Source of the DNA: an uncultured Clostridia bacterium
GTDB lineage: Bacteria > Bacillota > Clostridia > Christensenellales > UBA1242
DNA: 64,000 nt
Direction: 5' to 3'
NCBI GenBank assembly: GCA_944349905.1
Contig: CALVNR010000005.1
Location: 1 to 64,000 of the forward strand
The stretch's first letter is position 1, and every line of letters begins with the position of its first letter. Under the pieces are notes generated by a model. It did not search any database. It had not been told where the DNA came from and saw only the letters and a program-made list of their open reading frames with translations. A program made the translations under genes and the position numbers. Positions 38,501-45,205 of this stretch are shown piece after piece.

Positions 38501-40476
38501 GCATACAATGGTTTTGTTACAGTAATGTTTATAGGGTCATCAACCATTTGAGCGACAACAAACTTACCATCTTGATATTTTCCATCTTCTATTGTTGCAA
38601 AATATAATTTAAATTCGCCAGATTCATTTACTTTTAAAATATCGTTAAAAACTTCAATAGGAATCAAATATTGACTATTTTCATAAATCCCTGCAAAACT
38701 TGTTAAAGCATTAGCTCCAAACAGCTTGACAGCTTCTGCTTTTGCCTCTTCTTCTGCCAATCCGTCAAAATAAGCAAAATATTGTACAGTTTTAAAATAA
38801 TTCTTTTCTGGGATAACTACTTTTCCAGATAAATCAATTTCAGCTGGTTTTGGTTTTGTGCTTGTTGCACTTTCGTAAATCAATTCACCTTCTATGTTGC
38901 TATTTGCAACCCCTTCTGCCCAAGCAATAGGTTCTTCAGTGTATTGTTGAGTTTCAAGATTGATAGTATATAATATTGGGGTTTGATCAGAATCGCTAAA
39001 TAAAGTATAATCGTCAACGCCTTCTTTTAACAAGCCAACGTTAATTTTAATTATTTGATTTATTTTTGTCTCGTCTGTCAACTCCAATTCCCAACATCCG
39101 AAATTTTTGTTTGTTTGATTTTCTTCAAAAACAGCTTTGTAATATGTGACACCATTAATTTCAACTTTTTCTACTTCCCCACCGTTTACTTTTATGAAAG
39201 CGTCTTCTTGGGTTGGATCAATATCGGTATCCCCTAATTTGAAACTTAAAACAACATTTTCAAGAACATTGTTTAATGTGTTTCCATTTTGAGAAGTAAC
39301 TGTAACTCCCAAATATTCAGAATCTTCTTCTTGTTCATTTTTATTAATGAAAATATTTAATGGAATTCTATCGTATAAAACAAACTTTTGATTTTGTTTT
39401 GAAACTGTAAACGATTTTATGTCTGCTTGAACAATATCAAATTTTGTAATATTGGTTAAAACAGCATCTGGATTTTCTTGTCCAAAAGTTGAAAATTGCC
39501 TTATGTATTCATTATAGATGTTTGCAAAATTCGTCTCTTCATAGCCTTTATCTAAAACTGCTTGTTTTATTGTTTTATAAGTTTTTGAATCTTTTGCAGT
39601 AAAACTTTCTACAATCCCACCTGTAAACAAAGTACCTGCATAAAATTCAACAGATTCGCCACTTGTATATGATGCTGAAACATTAGTGTCGTTTTGCACT
39701 CCTCCGAGTTGATAAAAAGATGTTTTTTCTTCTTCTTTATTACAAAAAACATATCTGCTTTCATAAGGATAGAATTCTGTTTTAGCATAGAAATATTCTT
39801 CTTCTACAACATTTACAACATCATTTGCATCTGCTTTTATTTCATCGCCATTGACATCTATTAAAATTGTTTCTGTCTTATAAACAGGTGTATCCACTGC
39901 AATTCTTAATGAAATAGTATAAGGAACACCACTATCTAATTTTGCAGTTGCTGTAACAACAGAAATACCACCTGTTATCCAGTCTTGAATTGATTCGCCA
40001 TTTGCAAATGTATAATTTTTAGTATTTGCAGTAACAGTAAATGGAACGCCTATTTCAACTGTTTGTGGAATAGTTATAACACCGTTACTAATAGTACCTT
40101 TTTCATTGTCTGTTGTGATAGTTGTTCCATCAACATAATCTAATTCAAAATCGTTAAAAATAGAAGTGTATGAAAAACCAAGGTTAACTTTTTTTGAAGT
40201 AATATCTTGAGTTGTAGATGTGATTGTAAGTTCAAATGTTTTGCTTGCAATTTCAAGAGTATTATTATCCGAATTGTAGTCTGGATTTTTTGACTGATCA
40301 AAAGATATATTGTTTGGCAAAATTTGGTCTTGTTTATTTAAACCACCACCTAAATATATTCCAAGAATAGCCATACCGACAATAAAAGCCAGTGATGAAA
40401 TAATCACTGCTATTGTCTTTCCTACGCCCCATCTTTTTACATGAACTTTTTCTTTGTTTTTGTCTTTCTTTTTCAT
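29554..40476 (-). CDS. Giant membrane-anchored extracellular protein (3,640 aa)
   Basis: A basic cytoplasmic start (KKKDKNKEKVHVKRW), one membrane helix (about residues 21-43, TIAVIISSLAFIVGMAILGI), then roughly 3,590 residues with no further hydrophobic segment: a type II topology with the bulk outside. The exterior is rich in Asn, Thr, Ser, Tyr and Glu, nearly free of Cys, and consists of short alternating beta-strand-like stretches separated by Asn/Gly turns, as in tandem Ig-like or beta-sandwich domains. The last ~330 residues hold three related units with a LTIPANT-like opening, a central LEN-S/A-T and IDIVGN-type end. There is no LPXTG motif, S-layer domain or catalytic motif that I recognise. 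RBS AGGAG is 6 nt from ATG. Adhesion or a surface layer role is an inference. Confidence 0.85.
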   Translation of the reverse strand: MKKKDKNKEKVHVKRWGVGKTIAVIISSLAFIVGMAILGIYLGGGLNKQDQILPNNISFDQSKNPDYNSDNNTLEIASKTFELTITSTTQDITSKKVNLGFSYTSIFNDFELDYVDGTTITTDNEKGTISNGVITIPQTVEIGVPFTVTANTKNYTFANGESIQDWITGGISVVTATAKLDSGVPYTISLRIAVDTPVYKTETILIDVNGDEIKADANDVVNVVEEEYFYAKTEFYPYESRYVFCNKEEEKTSFYQLGGVQNDTNVSASYTSGESVEFYAGTLFTGGIVESFTAKDSKTYKTIKQAVLDKGYEETNFANIYNEYIRQFSTFGQENPDAVLTNITKFDIVQADIKSFTVSKQNQKFVLYDRIPLNIFINKNEQEEDSEYLGVTVTSQNGNTLNNVLENVVLSFKLGDTDIDPTQEDAFIKVNGGEVEKVEINGVTYYKAVFEENQTNKNFGCWELELTDETKINQIIKINVGLLKEGVDDYTLFSDSDQTPILYTINLETQQYTEEPIAWAEGVANSNIEGELIYESATSTKPKPAEIDLSGKVVIPEKNYFKTVQYFAYFDGLAEEEAKAEAVKLFGANALTSFAGIYENSQYLIPIEVFNDILKVNESGEFKLYFATIEDGKYQDGKFVVAQMVDDPINITVTKPLYASSVNSAKVLYAVKDVETPENTNYVEITETKYLPTKTDAQKQKIKIEFSVNDDSRQVFYDKFNLLDEFGQRLIQLKIYSNEIVNDEDRTKYDITDYFTEFNIDTSRIIDEGILSFELTADPNYTTQEELEIACVGLKYQNLNWDFKEVYGIGGKIVLYTPTASTVDFESENENLFDYPVTVKMDLNDLGDFDQTITVNGNVPITDVAEFKKLYSVVVIDQHGNSETLKNSWYFKSLNSDEIEENKVLTISEDKQDYSFTQSGSVKLVVCSGNVQSTKGILFDITTQGITKITIDKSNDPNNSSPNEEIYSSSNESINVMPSSAAVEKYGMKGTEIYLNKLIKFYVGEAENQEYTNVSYKFHYTYDESVLGDIITVEHDESNSISKLTINNNFNKDHIITFEIKDSAGAVSFTLYLTIKANSSVSASDRMEGFANEELTINSSITYTYTKKSTDGTTNEKNFPTSLTSGRYASGTYYVVPQENSNLYILSEDKTDAVGELTGGKIKFYHFVKDEEKSFTVIFQPEAENQYATSYQITFNISRNLELDQLTDEISVFESENINLANFASIKESDGSEASNINSTYTLPVGTTNYLTESSDGFVIANNIRFGYGQSKLAQTVNVTVTNSNNPDDNTTFTFTINIVLPDGFYNNLANSFNANTDSEGEALTPSHQIAGTNEYSYLVFEKGKRYFYNTISFNNNNYTIAPMYNDEVANINLSSYYKIDSGITYTNNTNNLLLGFENDKIYTYIDFSFEGKKVYVAVPTIISQIGTTFVNYKDKDPVYSLKYSLMSVDELYTSQIYNLISAGEKQAISDIINIKNASTVTINENSISSSTGIISLPSSLFKGYDSNYIYINNLSSYYSNGYLGISITLKTANAEKTFNYLFKVNSNVEVGEPNYPYNGDAEYLEIATGRNRTLELDKVFGQDTLKNGEKRFNITGENVTDLVFEDTISYVKVSGVQGNLTTPEQWNTYIQFNSITTENGQTVIKYDLNTTNKLEFVVIRNYCGGTENDRLSVVGGVISYKFILNDIRNYSVEVYKGDEYQDEVNKNGTYDWNINNWNQSTSTTTISATGESRTDGISFYLIDGDGTTQYNLMQFNLNDQDGWNIITNEDGTISAKNTDETLTFTFNYNSSNNFVEDNFAVTYPEYLDKDYSFVGTLYAPTGKIATINFTFKADAQFNEGIKEHLGGQDVALSDIFTIKTSKSSTITNFSCEVVESDIKDFIQISGNKLQLASVLTEVQGYITFKVTWMDNGENREYTFTINDFKITPNLTPSSEQTINNIIAGQEVENTLLGELESIYSDITYSWNINSTYGNAIAQESMSATDASSFKIKTLQVASTTTVSINVTIKATPNYAITLENGASPTYTEKVIVVTLIIEPSLKLTANYPQPNSEVLKKEYIENETIFTDFEQDFLNSSAVFATASRVSVEYAKLDIDSNKIIYTSKTNGITIQSKRVTISSLENAIVEQNGNSLKLNSEIVLTGAPITFKRGSGGAGKVTLTISYNNVVKDYYIEILDSVFSISINKATNNANASSNEYETIYVDKTNAKGLFAKNRMLKTTISSGASSGDYYVFLQEKENSENVQISNVLNLSSTFIDNNKGKTVYLDLGLTDLDSIEKYNIYVWNDANYQLAESKITAVENKVKAIFDYLITNKLSEDKFSSLFVTDSTILTSRIVLSYYDKEIAYDKYINDLTYGSDEKLTDFEINANSDSLGQEQTLSGFEFTFSNGSNKETKSFIETYIYMADIDIQVSYLAENNGSVTFVVKDPKNMVEAFNITRKSTNELIQKDEMISSGASFTLTSSDNDVVGSNNLKYLMISAKTSNLNTNIVYDYEITANGASNDGNYVNLNLVYKIGNFEKTFALRAYVVSDYEIYHGSATQTTYKEEGKFISNINSSLQIKEENISSENNEIYEDIVIAGTNELAYLSVIHANDRTSERSVSAFNYTLEEKVTIEDKTYNIENNVTSKLNFGQNLEQNDWTKTSNVWKWNKGTNTDLILQGVKIVNFGTQYYRLVAEDGYGYKFYVYFEIISSDGSEPSIANNNLNLTEGEEVAFGAQYTLLNVATGESSTSGDVTTTKLNINASTVEPDGFSGNDAGKQVIKIQNLQAWGFDNDYAGDAKYFRIDNANNKYEPNVVDNTTYLLANADQDEKYLSLPNFKDVTIDSITYYYNGVNVGERNYVSDNGISSSSNLVHVKNIYKTPSDCKITLPTIDSDKTWIYGAGNSVTLTMVVSLKYNKDSEGSNIEYFEMSKTITLSKTSQISPIYTEISDNTTFNIADYIKVTDSTAATTDNEITGYTIYDDTLAVAVQGLKYETFALYDVSNINSYKNQTEINLTSNFAVGDTIVIDSKPEKATISYNGKEVTSYFKYVDGVNELNVSLSDTTNGTITLAKARLVEVDNGGNNYEKLYYISISEKFGSVLTSGTFKIKDVSGYGTFYYGNQEVGSDLFAIASITQDAVRVSSFRDLKYDNNSSSKEAQYYVISWGEKSYRYSHTFNVSGTFKSIETHYDDYNYTLPKVYNCEIPVYTWAENITYSQVENGIVASGKPFTNYNGNNLYFVITSDSGTGGTGLATIDNKTGAITLKEGFDENHYATVEIYQKVSGIDGTYNQIDDVSQMKKMAIISLALGEQTVYEKTSGVQFALSDIGVLAGKELYENSTVNITLPANTSATLVSKNGDVAINQKRLENSSREEKVLQLTISEILGNQILTNISNLTLELIDIVGNSEGIDFTITNSQIVSSDGQFNQNINLSADLSTETTLTVPIGTKSIVVYDGENLLNTITLENATTSEESKVYTYQALLGESGYNGRFITIKYLNEEGLVITNEDVEIFQTIDLIDNAGKISLTIPANTTFTLNIKDENGDIVNSIAIENSTGAEMVKEISYIDLLKVSEEENLNILNISLTLSDIVGNETGITLGTIIWNSISQETLTINDWGKNEEFRYVSKTYYEKDNGDGTYTLTPVIVYYKILKQTI

Positions 40477-40508
40477 ACATTTCTCCTAAAAGATTTCAAC
40501 TCAATTAC

Positions 40509-40537
40509 ATTATAAATTTTTAAAGAAAAAAAAGCAA
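40509..40537 (-). promoter_or_regulatory. Predicted promoter of the giant membrane-anchored protein
   Basis: On the minus strand TTGCTT (40532-40537), 17 bp, TATAAT (40509-40514), about 32 nt before ATG. Confidence 0.6.
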
Positions 40538-40595
40538 ACAAATTTTACCTTTTGTTAATTATATTATAAATATAAATAAAAAAAATATTTACTTT

Positions 40596-40625
40596 TTAAA
40601 TGTCAAAAAATTAAATGTCAAAAAA
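40596..40625. repeat. Tandem 15-bp duplication
   Basis: TTAAATGTCAAAAAA occurs twice head to tail. Each copy carries TTGACA on the minus strand, about 60-90 bp upstream of the predicted giant-gene promoter. Confidence 0.85.
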
Positions 40626-40861
40626 CTTGCAAAGTAATAAATTTTGAACTATTTTTTTCTTAAATTTTTAAAGGGAAATAATTATTTTTTTGTTTTATAA
40701 AATAATTTTAAATTTAAAAAAATATATTTTTTATTAAATTTTTGTATTTTTTTTGTTAATTATTATTATTTTTTTTATTTTTTATTATTTTTTTATTAAT
40801 TTTTATAATATTTTGATTTTTATTTTTGATTTTTATTTTATTTTATACTTCACTGTTTTGA

Positions 40862-40890
40862 TTGACAAAGCAATAATGTTATATTATACT
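40862..40890 (+). promoter_or_regulatory. Promoter of the ABC-F gene
   Basis: TTGACA (40862-40867), 17 bp, TATACT (40885-40890), 35 nt before ATG. Confidence 0.88.
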
Positions 40891-40925
40891 TTTAAAGATT
40901 AAAATATTGATTATAGGAGAAAAAT

Positions 40926-42506
40926 ATGATTCAAGTTTCAAATGTTTCACTTGCTTTTGGTAGCAGAACTTTATACAAAGATGTTAACTTAAAATTTTCA
41001 AAAGGAAATTGCTATGGTATAATTGGCGCAAATGGTGCAGGCAAATCTACATTTTTAAAAATTTTAACTGGCGAATTAGAACCTAATACAGGTGAAGTAA
41101 TTATTACGCCAGGAGAAAGAATGAGTGTCCTTGCTCAAAATCAAAACGCATATGATGACCAAACTATTTTAAATACCGTTTTGCTCGGTCATAAAAAACT
41201 AATGGAGATTCAAAAAGAAAAAGATGAATTATACGCAAAACCTGACTTTTCCGAAGAAGATGGCATAAGAGCAGGCGAACTTGAAACTCAATTTGCAGAA
41301 CTCGGTGGTTGGGAAGCAGAAAGTGAAGCAAAATCTTTGCTTCAAAGTATTGGTCTTGATGAAAGTTATTATGACAATATAATGGGAGATACCGACCCTA
41401 AAATCAAAGTAAAAGTACTGCTTGCACAGGCACTATTTGGCAATCCCGATATACTTGTTTTGGACGAACCAACAAACAACTTAGACTTTAAAACAGTAAG
41501 ATGGCTTGAAAACTTTTTGCTTGATTTTGAAAATACTGTTATTATAGTATCTCACAATAGACACTTTTTAAATAAAGTGTGCACTCATATTTGCGATGTT
41601 GATTATGGCAAAATCAATATGTTCATAGGAAACTACGATTTCTGGTATGAGTCAAGCCAACTTATATTAAGACAAATGAAAGACCAAAATAAAAAAGCAG
41701 AACAACGAGCAAAAGAGCTTAAAGATTTCATCGCAAGATTTGCTGCTAATGCTTCAAAATCAAAACAAGCAACAAGCAGAAAGAAGGAACTTGAACGCCT
41801 TACTATTGAAGATATAAAACCATCTTCTAGAAAATATCCTTATATAAACTTTGAATTCACACAAGAAATTGGTAAAGAAGTTGTTAAAGTTGAAGGGTTA
41901 AGCAAAAAAGGAATGTTCAATAAACTAAACTTCAACATAGAAAAAGGACAAAAAGTAGTATTTTTTGCAAAAAATAGTCAAATTTTAACTACTTTATTCA
42001 ATATTATTTTAGGAAAAGAAAAACAAGATAGTGGAAATGTATTTGTAGGTAAAACAATAAAACTTACATCTTTACCACAAAACAACAACGAATACTTTGA
42101 CAATGTTCACCTTTCTCTTGTTGACTGGTTAAGACAATTCTCAAAAGACCAAAATGAAACTTACATCCGTTCTTGGCTAGGAAGAATGCTTTTTACAGGT
42201 GAAGAAAATATGAAAGAGGCTTGCGTGTTGTCTGGTGGTGAAAAAGTAAGATGTATGCTTGCAAAAATGATGCTGGAACAAGGAAATACAATTATACTTG
42301 ATGAACCTACAAACCACTTAGACCTTGAAAGTATAACAGCATTAAATAAAGGCATGCAAAATTTTAAAGGAACTTTACTTTTCTCAACACACGACCAAGA
42401 AATCATTGAAACGGTTGCCGATAGAATAATAGAAATAATTGATGAAGACCATTATATTGATTACACAGGAACATTTGAAGAATACACTCAAAAATATAAC
42501 AAATAA
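40926..42506 (+). CDS. ABC-F family ATPase with one degenerate ATP site
   Basis: A soluble tandem ABC protein of the YbiT/YkpA branch of ABC-F ribosome-associated ATPases, 526 residues. NBD1 has Walker A GANGAGKST (34-42) and Walker B with DEP at 180-182, but the signature position reads DPKIK (157-161) rather than SGGQK. The linker includes FAANASKSKQATSRKKELER. In NBD2 the Walker A position reads AKNSQILTT (348-356) with Leu354 in place of the lysine, while signature LSGGEK (435-440) and Walker B are intact. Since Walker A of one NBD works with the signature of the other, one site is intact and the other fully degenerate. No transmembrane segment is present. AGGAG lies before the ATG; its own promoter is at 40862. 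Confidence 0.92.
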   Translation: MIQVSNVSLAFGSRTLYKDVNLKFSKGNCYGIIGANGAGKSTFLKILTGELEPNTGEVIITPGERMSVLAQNQNAYDDQTILNTVLLGHKKLMEIQKEKDELYAKPDFSEEDGIRAGELETQFAELGGWEAESEAKSLLQSIGLDESYYDNIMGDTDPKIKVKVLLAQALFGNPDILVLDEPTNNLDFKTVRWLENFLLDFENTVIIVSHNRHFLNKVCTHICDVDYGKINMFIGNYDFWYESSQLILRQMKDQNKKAEQRAKELKDFIARFAANASKSKQATSRKKELERLTIEDIKPSSRKYPYINFEFTQEIGKEVVKVEGLSKKGMFNKLNFNIEKGQKVVFFAKNSQILTTLFNIILGKEKQDSGNVFVGKTIKLTSLPQNNNEYFDNVHLSLVDWLRQFSKDQNETYIRSWLGRMLFTGEENMKEACVLSGGEKVRCMLAKMMLEQGNTIILDEPTNHLDLESITALNKGMQNFKGTLLFSTHDQEIIETVADRIIEIIDEDHYIDYTGTFEEYTQKYNK

Positions 42507-42510
42507 AAAT

Positions 42511-42536
42511 AAAAAGGCATAAGCCTTTTTATTTTT
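42511..42536. terminator. Bidirectional terminator between convergent genes
   Basis: AAAAAGGC/GCCTTTTT with a 4-nt loop, T-rich on the plus strand and A-rich on the left, so it can serve both the ABC-F gene and the unknown gene at 42529. Confidence 0.85.
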
Positions 42537-42999
42537 GATATTCATCATAAAAGTTATCTTCTTTATATTCTCCAAAAATTGCATATTCTTCTAGTTTTTC
42601 ATTTAATATTTTTATAAACTCTGCATTTACTCTTTCTTTAAAAATATCTAGATTACTCGCAGGTTTAAAAAGTTTTTCTATTACTACAAATGCTTTATGA
42701 CAGATAGGATTGTTCATATTATTACTCAAAACTTTGCAATACTCTGCATCTTTATGAAGATAAATATAATAATCCCCTCTTTTTGAACTTTTTAATTTTG
42801 CAAAAACACCATGGCAAAAATAATCATAATTTAATTTATCAAATGGATGTGGAAAATTTTTATCGTTACGTAAAAATAATTTACCCCAAAAAAGATTTTC
42901 TGTACTGATACCTTTGTGCAGAAAGTTTGCAACTTTTTTTAAGCATCCTGCTAGATCCATCTTTGTTTGTAGAAATAAGACGTTATTCTTTACTCCCAT
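42529..42999 (-). CDS. Protein of unknown function, leaderless-type start
   Basis: A 156-residue soluble protein, not recognised. It begins MGVKNNVLFLQTKMDLAGCL and has aromatic-rich segments (FWGKLFLRNDKNFPHPF, YDYFCHGVFAKL) and a helical acidic C-terminus. The open frame extends 43 codons further upstream, but a strong promoter lies inside that stretch, so the start is placed at 42999, exactly 6 nt after TATAAT. No ribosome site is visible. An alternative start at the next Met (KMDLAGC) has a weak GGGAG upstream. Confidence 0.6.
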   Translation of the reverse strand: MGVKNNVLFLQTKMDLAGCLKKVANFLHKGISTENLFWGKLFLRNDKNFPHPFDKLNYDYFCHGVFAKLKSSKRGDYYIYLHKDAEYCKVLSNNMNNPICHKAFVVIEKLFKPASNLDIFKERVNAEFIKILNEKLEEYAIFGEYKEDNFYDEYQK

Positions 43000-43005
43000 A
43001 CATAA

Positions 43006-43034
43006 ATTATAGCATAAATCAAAAAAAAATGCAA
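43006..43034 (-). promoter_or_regulatory. Promoter giving a probable leaderless mRNA
   Basis: On the minus strand TTGCAT (43029-43034), 17 bp, TGC-TATAAT (extended -10, 43006-43011), then 6 nt and ATG at 42999. Confidence 0.65.
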
Positions 43035-43114
43035 ATTTGTTATTTTTGTAAAACGTAAAATGTTGTTGATAAAAAATCAAAACAATATTTTTTTCGTTTT
43101 TTTCAACTTTTCTA

Positions 43115-43143
43115 TTTACAACAACCATTTCTTATGATATATT
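43115..43143 (+). promoter_or_regulatory. Promoter of the 43165 gene
   Basis: TTTACA (43115-43120), 17 bp, TGA-TATATT (extended -10, 43138-43143), 21 nt before the start codon. Confidence 0.72.
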
Positions 43144-43164
43144 ATATTGGCAAAAGGAGAAAAA

Positions 43165-43923
43165 ATGTATCATTACAATTTTGACGAAAGTTTTTTAATA
43201 AGAAAAAATAATCTTACCAAAGAAGAAATGCTAGAAGCTATTAACAAACTTCTTGGTTTGATAAACAAACAAACTGGCGAATATGCAATAAATCAACATT
43301 TGATTTGGAGAAGATATGATAGTTGGGAAGATATAAAAAAAGGAATGTTTAACAACGGTTTATATGTAAGAACTGTCGGTCTAGCTTCAACTTCTATAAT
43401 AACAGGCAATACAAAAAATATTACTCCAACAGATGTTTTATCTTACAGTTATGCAACAAGAGTTAATTCTGGAAAAACAAATGCTGGTTTTGTTATTCCT
43501 CTTTCATTTACAGATGAAAAGGGAAGAAAAATAAATCTTGCATTGGACAAAGAACATGCCGTAATTCCTTGGGACGAAGGCAAAATGTGTTCAATTTTAG
43601 ATTTCATTTTATTAAATAAAAGTTATTTAAGCAATACATACACACTATTTATATTTGAGATTAATCCAAATGAAAATATTTATAATTATAGAATAAACAA
43701 AAAAGCTTTTCCTTTTTTATCTGATGAAGAAAAACAAAAACATTTTTATGAATTATCAAAATTGGTAAAAAACATATTGGTTAAAAAATATAAAGTATTA
43801 ACCGAAGAAGAATATGATAACGCAAAAGATATAAATCCCTATATTGAACAATTGATTGCAGATGAATATGAAAAGGTAAAGGATACACTATTTTCAGATC
43901 CTATTTATTGGGAAGAACCTTAA
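43165..43923 (+). CDS. Protein of unknown function
   Basis: A 252-residue soluble protein beginning MYHYNFDESFLIRKNNLTKE. The start at 43165 has AAAGGAG 5 nt upstream; an in-frame codon at 43147 would precede the ribosome site. The middle is beta-rich with conserved-looking runs (GLYVRTVGLASTSIITGNTK, INLALDKEHAVIPWDEGKMC) and the C-terminus is helical and acidic. There is no signal peptide, membrane helix or recognised catalytic motif. It has its own promoter and terminator, so it is a single-gene unit. Confidence 0.72.
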   Translation: MYHYNFDESFLIRKNNLTKEEMLEAINKLLGLINKQTGEYAINQHLIWRRYDSWEDIKKGMFNNGLYVRTVGLASTSIITGNTKNITPTDVLSYSYATRVNSGKTNAGFVIPLSFTDEKGRKINLALDKEHAVIPWDEGKMCSILDFILLNKSYLSNTYTLFIFEINPNENIYNYRINKKAFPFLSDEEKQKHFYELSKLVKNILVKKYKVLTEEEYDNAKDINPYIEQLIADEYEKVKDTLFSDPIYWEEP

Positions 43924-43957
43924 AAACATATAGATTACGCTATATGTTTTTTGTTTC
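43923..43957 (+). terminator. Terminator after the 43165 gene
   Basis: AAAACATATAG/CTATATGTTTT, 6-nt loop, then T-rich (TTTTTTG TTTC). Confidence 0.8.
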
Positions 43958-44008
43958 TAAATAAACAATTTGATAAATTATTCATAAAATGCAGTGTAAG
44001 GAGATTTT

Positions 44009-45175
44009 ATGTTTAATTTAAAATTATGTTGCAACAATAATTTTCTTAATAGATATAATTCTCAGTGGAGATATTATAACAACTCAACTGGGTCAATCGG
44101 TCCTACTGGGCCTTTAGGACCTGCCGGCCCACAAGGTGAAAGAGGATTGCAGGGACCAACTGGACCAACTGGACCAACCGGTTCTACTGGCGCAACCGGC
44201 CCTACTGGGCCGACAGGTTTACAAGGAGAACAAGGAGTTACTGGACCTACTGGTCCTACAGGAGCCACTGGGCCTTCTGGACGAGATGGTGGACCAACTG
44301 GGCCTACGGGGCCTACTGGTCCAACAGGTCCAACTGGGGCAAATGGTATAACTGGTCCTACTGGACCTGCGGGAATTTCTGGTCCTACGGGGCCTACGGG
44401 ACAAAATGGGGCTGTCGGGCCTACCGGAGCAATTGGTGCAACTGGCCCTACGGGTCCCGCAAACTTTACAAGTGTAAATCCTTATCAACTATATGTAAGA
44501 AGTGGGACAATTGGTGGAACAGGAGCTCAAAATAACCCATTGCCTGCAATTGAAGATGCGTTGGATATAATTCAAAATGGCGGTTTTATTTATGTGGAAG
44601 ATGGTTTTTACCCAGTAAGTGAAACTATAACTTTATCTAAAAACAATATTACTATAAAAGGATTACCTAATTCCGTAATTTATTTAACTGCCAGTGTCCC
44701 TGCCCTTTTAATAACAGGAAATGGAAATGTTGTTGAAGGTTTAACTTTTACAAGCGACAATCCTTATCCTGTTGAATTTATTCAAGTAGGTGGAAATAAC
44801 AATAAAATATCTCAAAATATTATTTATGGCCCTGTTCAGGCAGGCTCGTCGGATACATGGATTGTTAATAGAGGTATAGTTATACAAAATAGCATCACAA
44901 ATACATGGATGGATGACAATATTATTTATTCCTTAAGACAATGCGGTTATTTAAATCCAAACTCAACAGGTTATGCTACACACAATGTTTGCTTTAACAC
45001 GCGGGGTTGGGTTGTAGACCAAGCATTTTTTCAATTTTCAGGAAACTCGTGGGGAAGTCCAGCAAATGCAGTTGATATTGCACTACTTTCAGGAACAACA
45101 TCTGGCGTTCCATATGATTCTATTTCGCAGTTACAATCAAATAATGCTAATGCAAATATTAGTGATCAAAGATAA
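44009..45175 (+). CDS. Collagen-like protein with beta-helix-type C-terminus
   Basis: A 388-residue protein in three parts. Residues 1-27 form a Cys-containing non-collagen head (LKLCCNN) without signal peptide. Residues 28-151 are 41 Gly-X-Y triplets, mostly GPT, split 22 + 19 by one extra Gly at residue 94. The rest (about 155-388) resembles a right-handed beta-helix: [20 protein letters not shown], then strands such as [25 protein letters not shown] and [12 protein letters not shown]. Architecture and GPT repeats resemble BclA-type exosporium filaments of spore formers. AAGGAG precedes ATG. The repeat DNA is GC-rich against its surroundings. A surface location on the spore is inference. 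Confidence 0.85.
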   Translation: MFNLKLCCNNNFLNRYNSQWRYYNNSTGSIGPTGPLGPAGPQGERGLQGPTGPTGPTGSTGATGPTGPTGLQGEQGVTGPTGPTGATGPSGRDGGPTGPTGPTGPTGPTGANGITGPTGPAGISGPTGPTGQNGAVGPTGAIGATGPTGPANFTSVNPYQLYVRSGTIGGTGAQNNPLPAIEDALDIIQNGGFIYVEDGFYPVSETITLSKNNITIKGLPNSVIYLTASVPALLITGNGNVVEGLTFTSDNPYPVEFIQVGGNNNKISQNIIYGPVQAGSSDTWIVNRGIVIQNSITNTWMDDNIIYSLRQCGYLNPNSTGYATHNVCFNTRGWVVDQAFFQFSGNSWGSPANAVDIALLSGTTSGVPYDSISQLQSNNANANISDQR

Positions 45176-45203
45176 AAAAACTTTGCATATGCAAAGTTTT
45201 TTT
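45174..45203. terminator. Bidirectional terminator, perfect 30-bp palindrome
   Basis: A7-CTTTGCATATGCAAAG-T7 reads identically on both strands. It serves the collagen-like gene (plus) and rnhB (minus). Confidence 0.9.
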
Positions 45204-45205
45204 AT

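Larger units (their letters stand above)
40477..40925. other. 449-bp AT-rich divergent control region
   Basis: No ORF or RNA gene is seen. It holds the promoters of the giant protein (minus) and the ABC-F gene (plus), a 15-bp tandem duplication, and a T-tract-rich stretch (about 40747-40844) in which runs of 4-8 T recur every 9-12 bp. No DnaA-box cluster is visible, so it is not called an origin. Confidence 0.7.

Noticed and set aside
40477..40925. AT-rich gap as a replication origin
   Set aside because: No cluster of TTATNCACA-type DnaA boxes and no dnaA/dnaN neighbour; two opposing promoters account for it.
44074..44488. Pro- or Leu-rich ORFs in other frames over the collagen-like repeats
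   Set aside because: Repeated GGN-CCN-ACN codons create long open frames on all strands; none has a start context or sensible composition.
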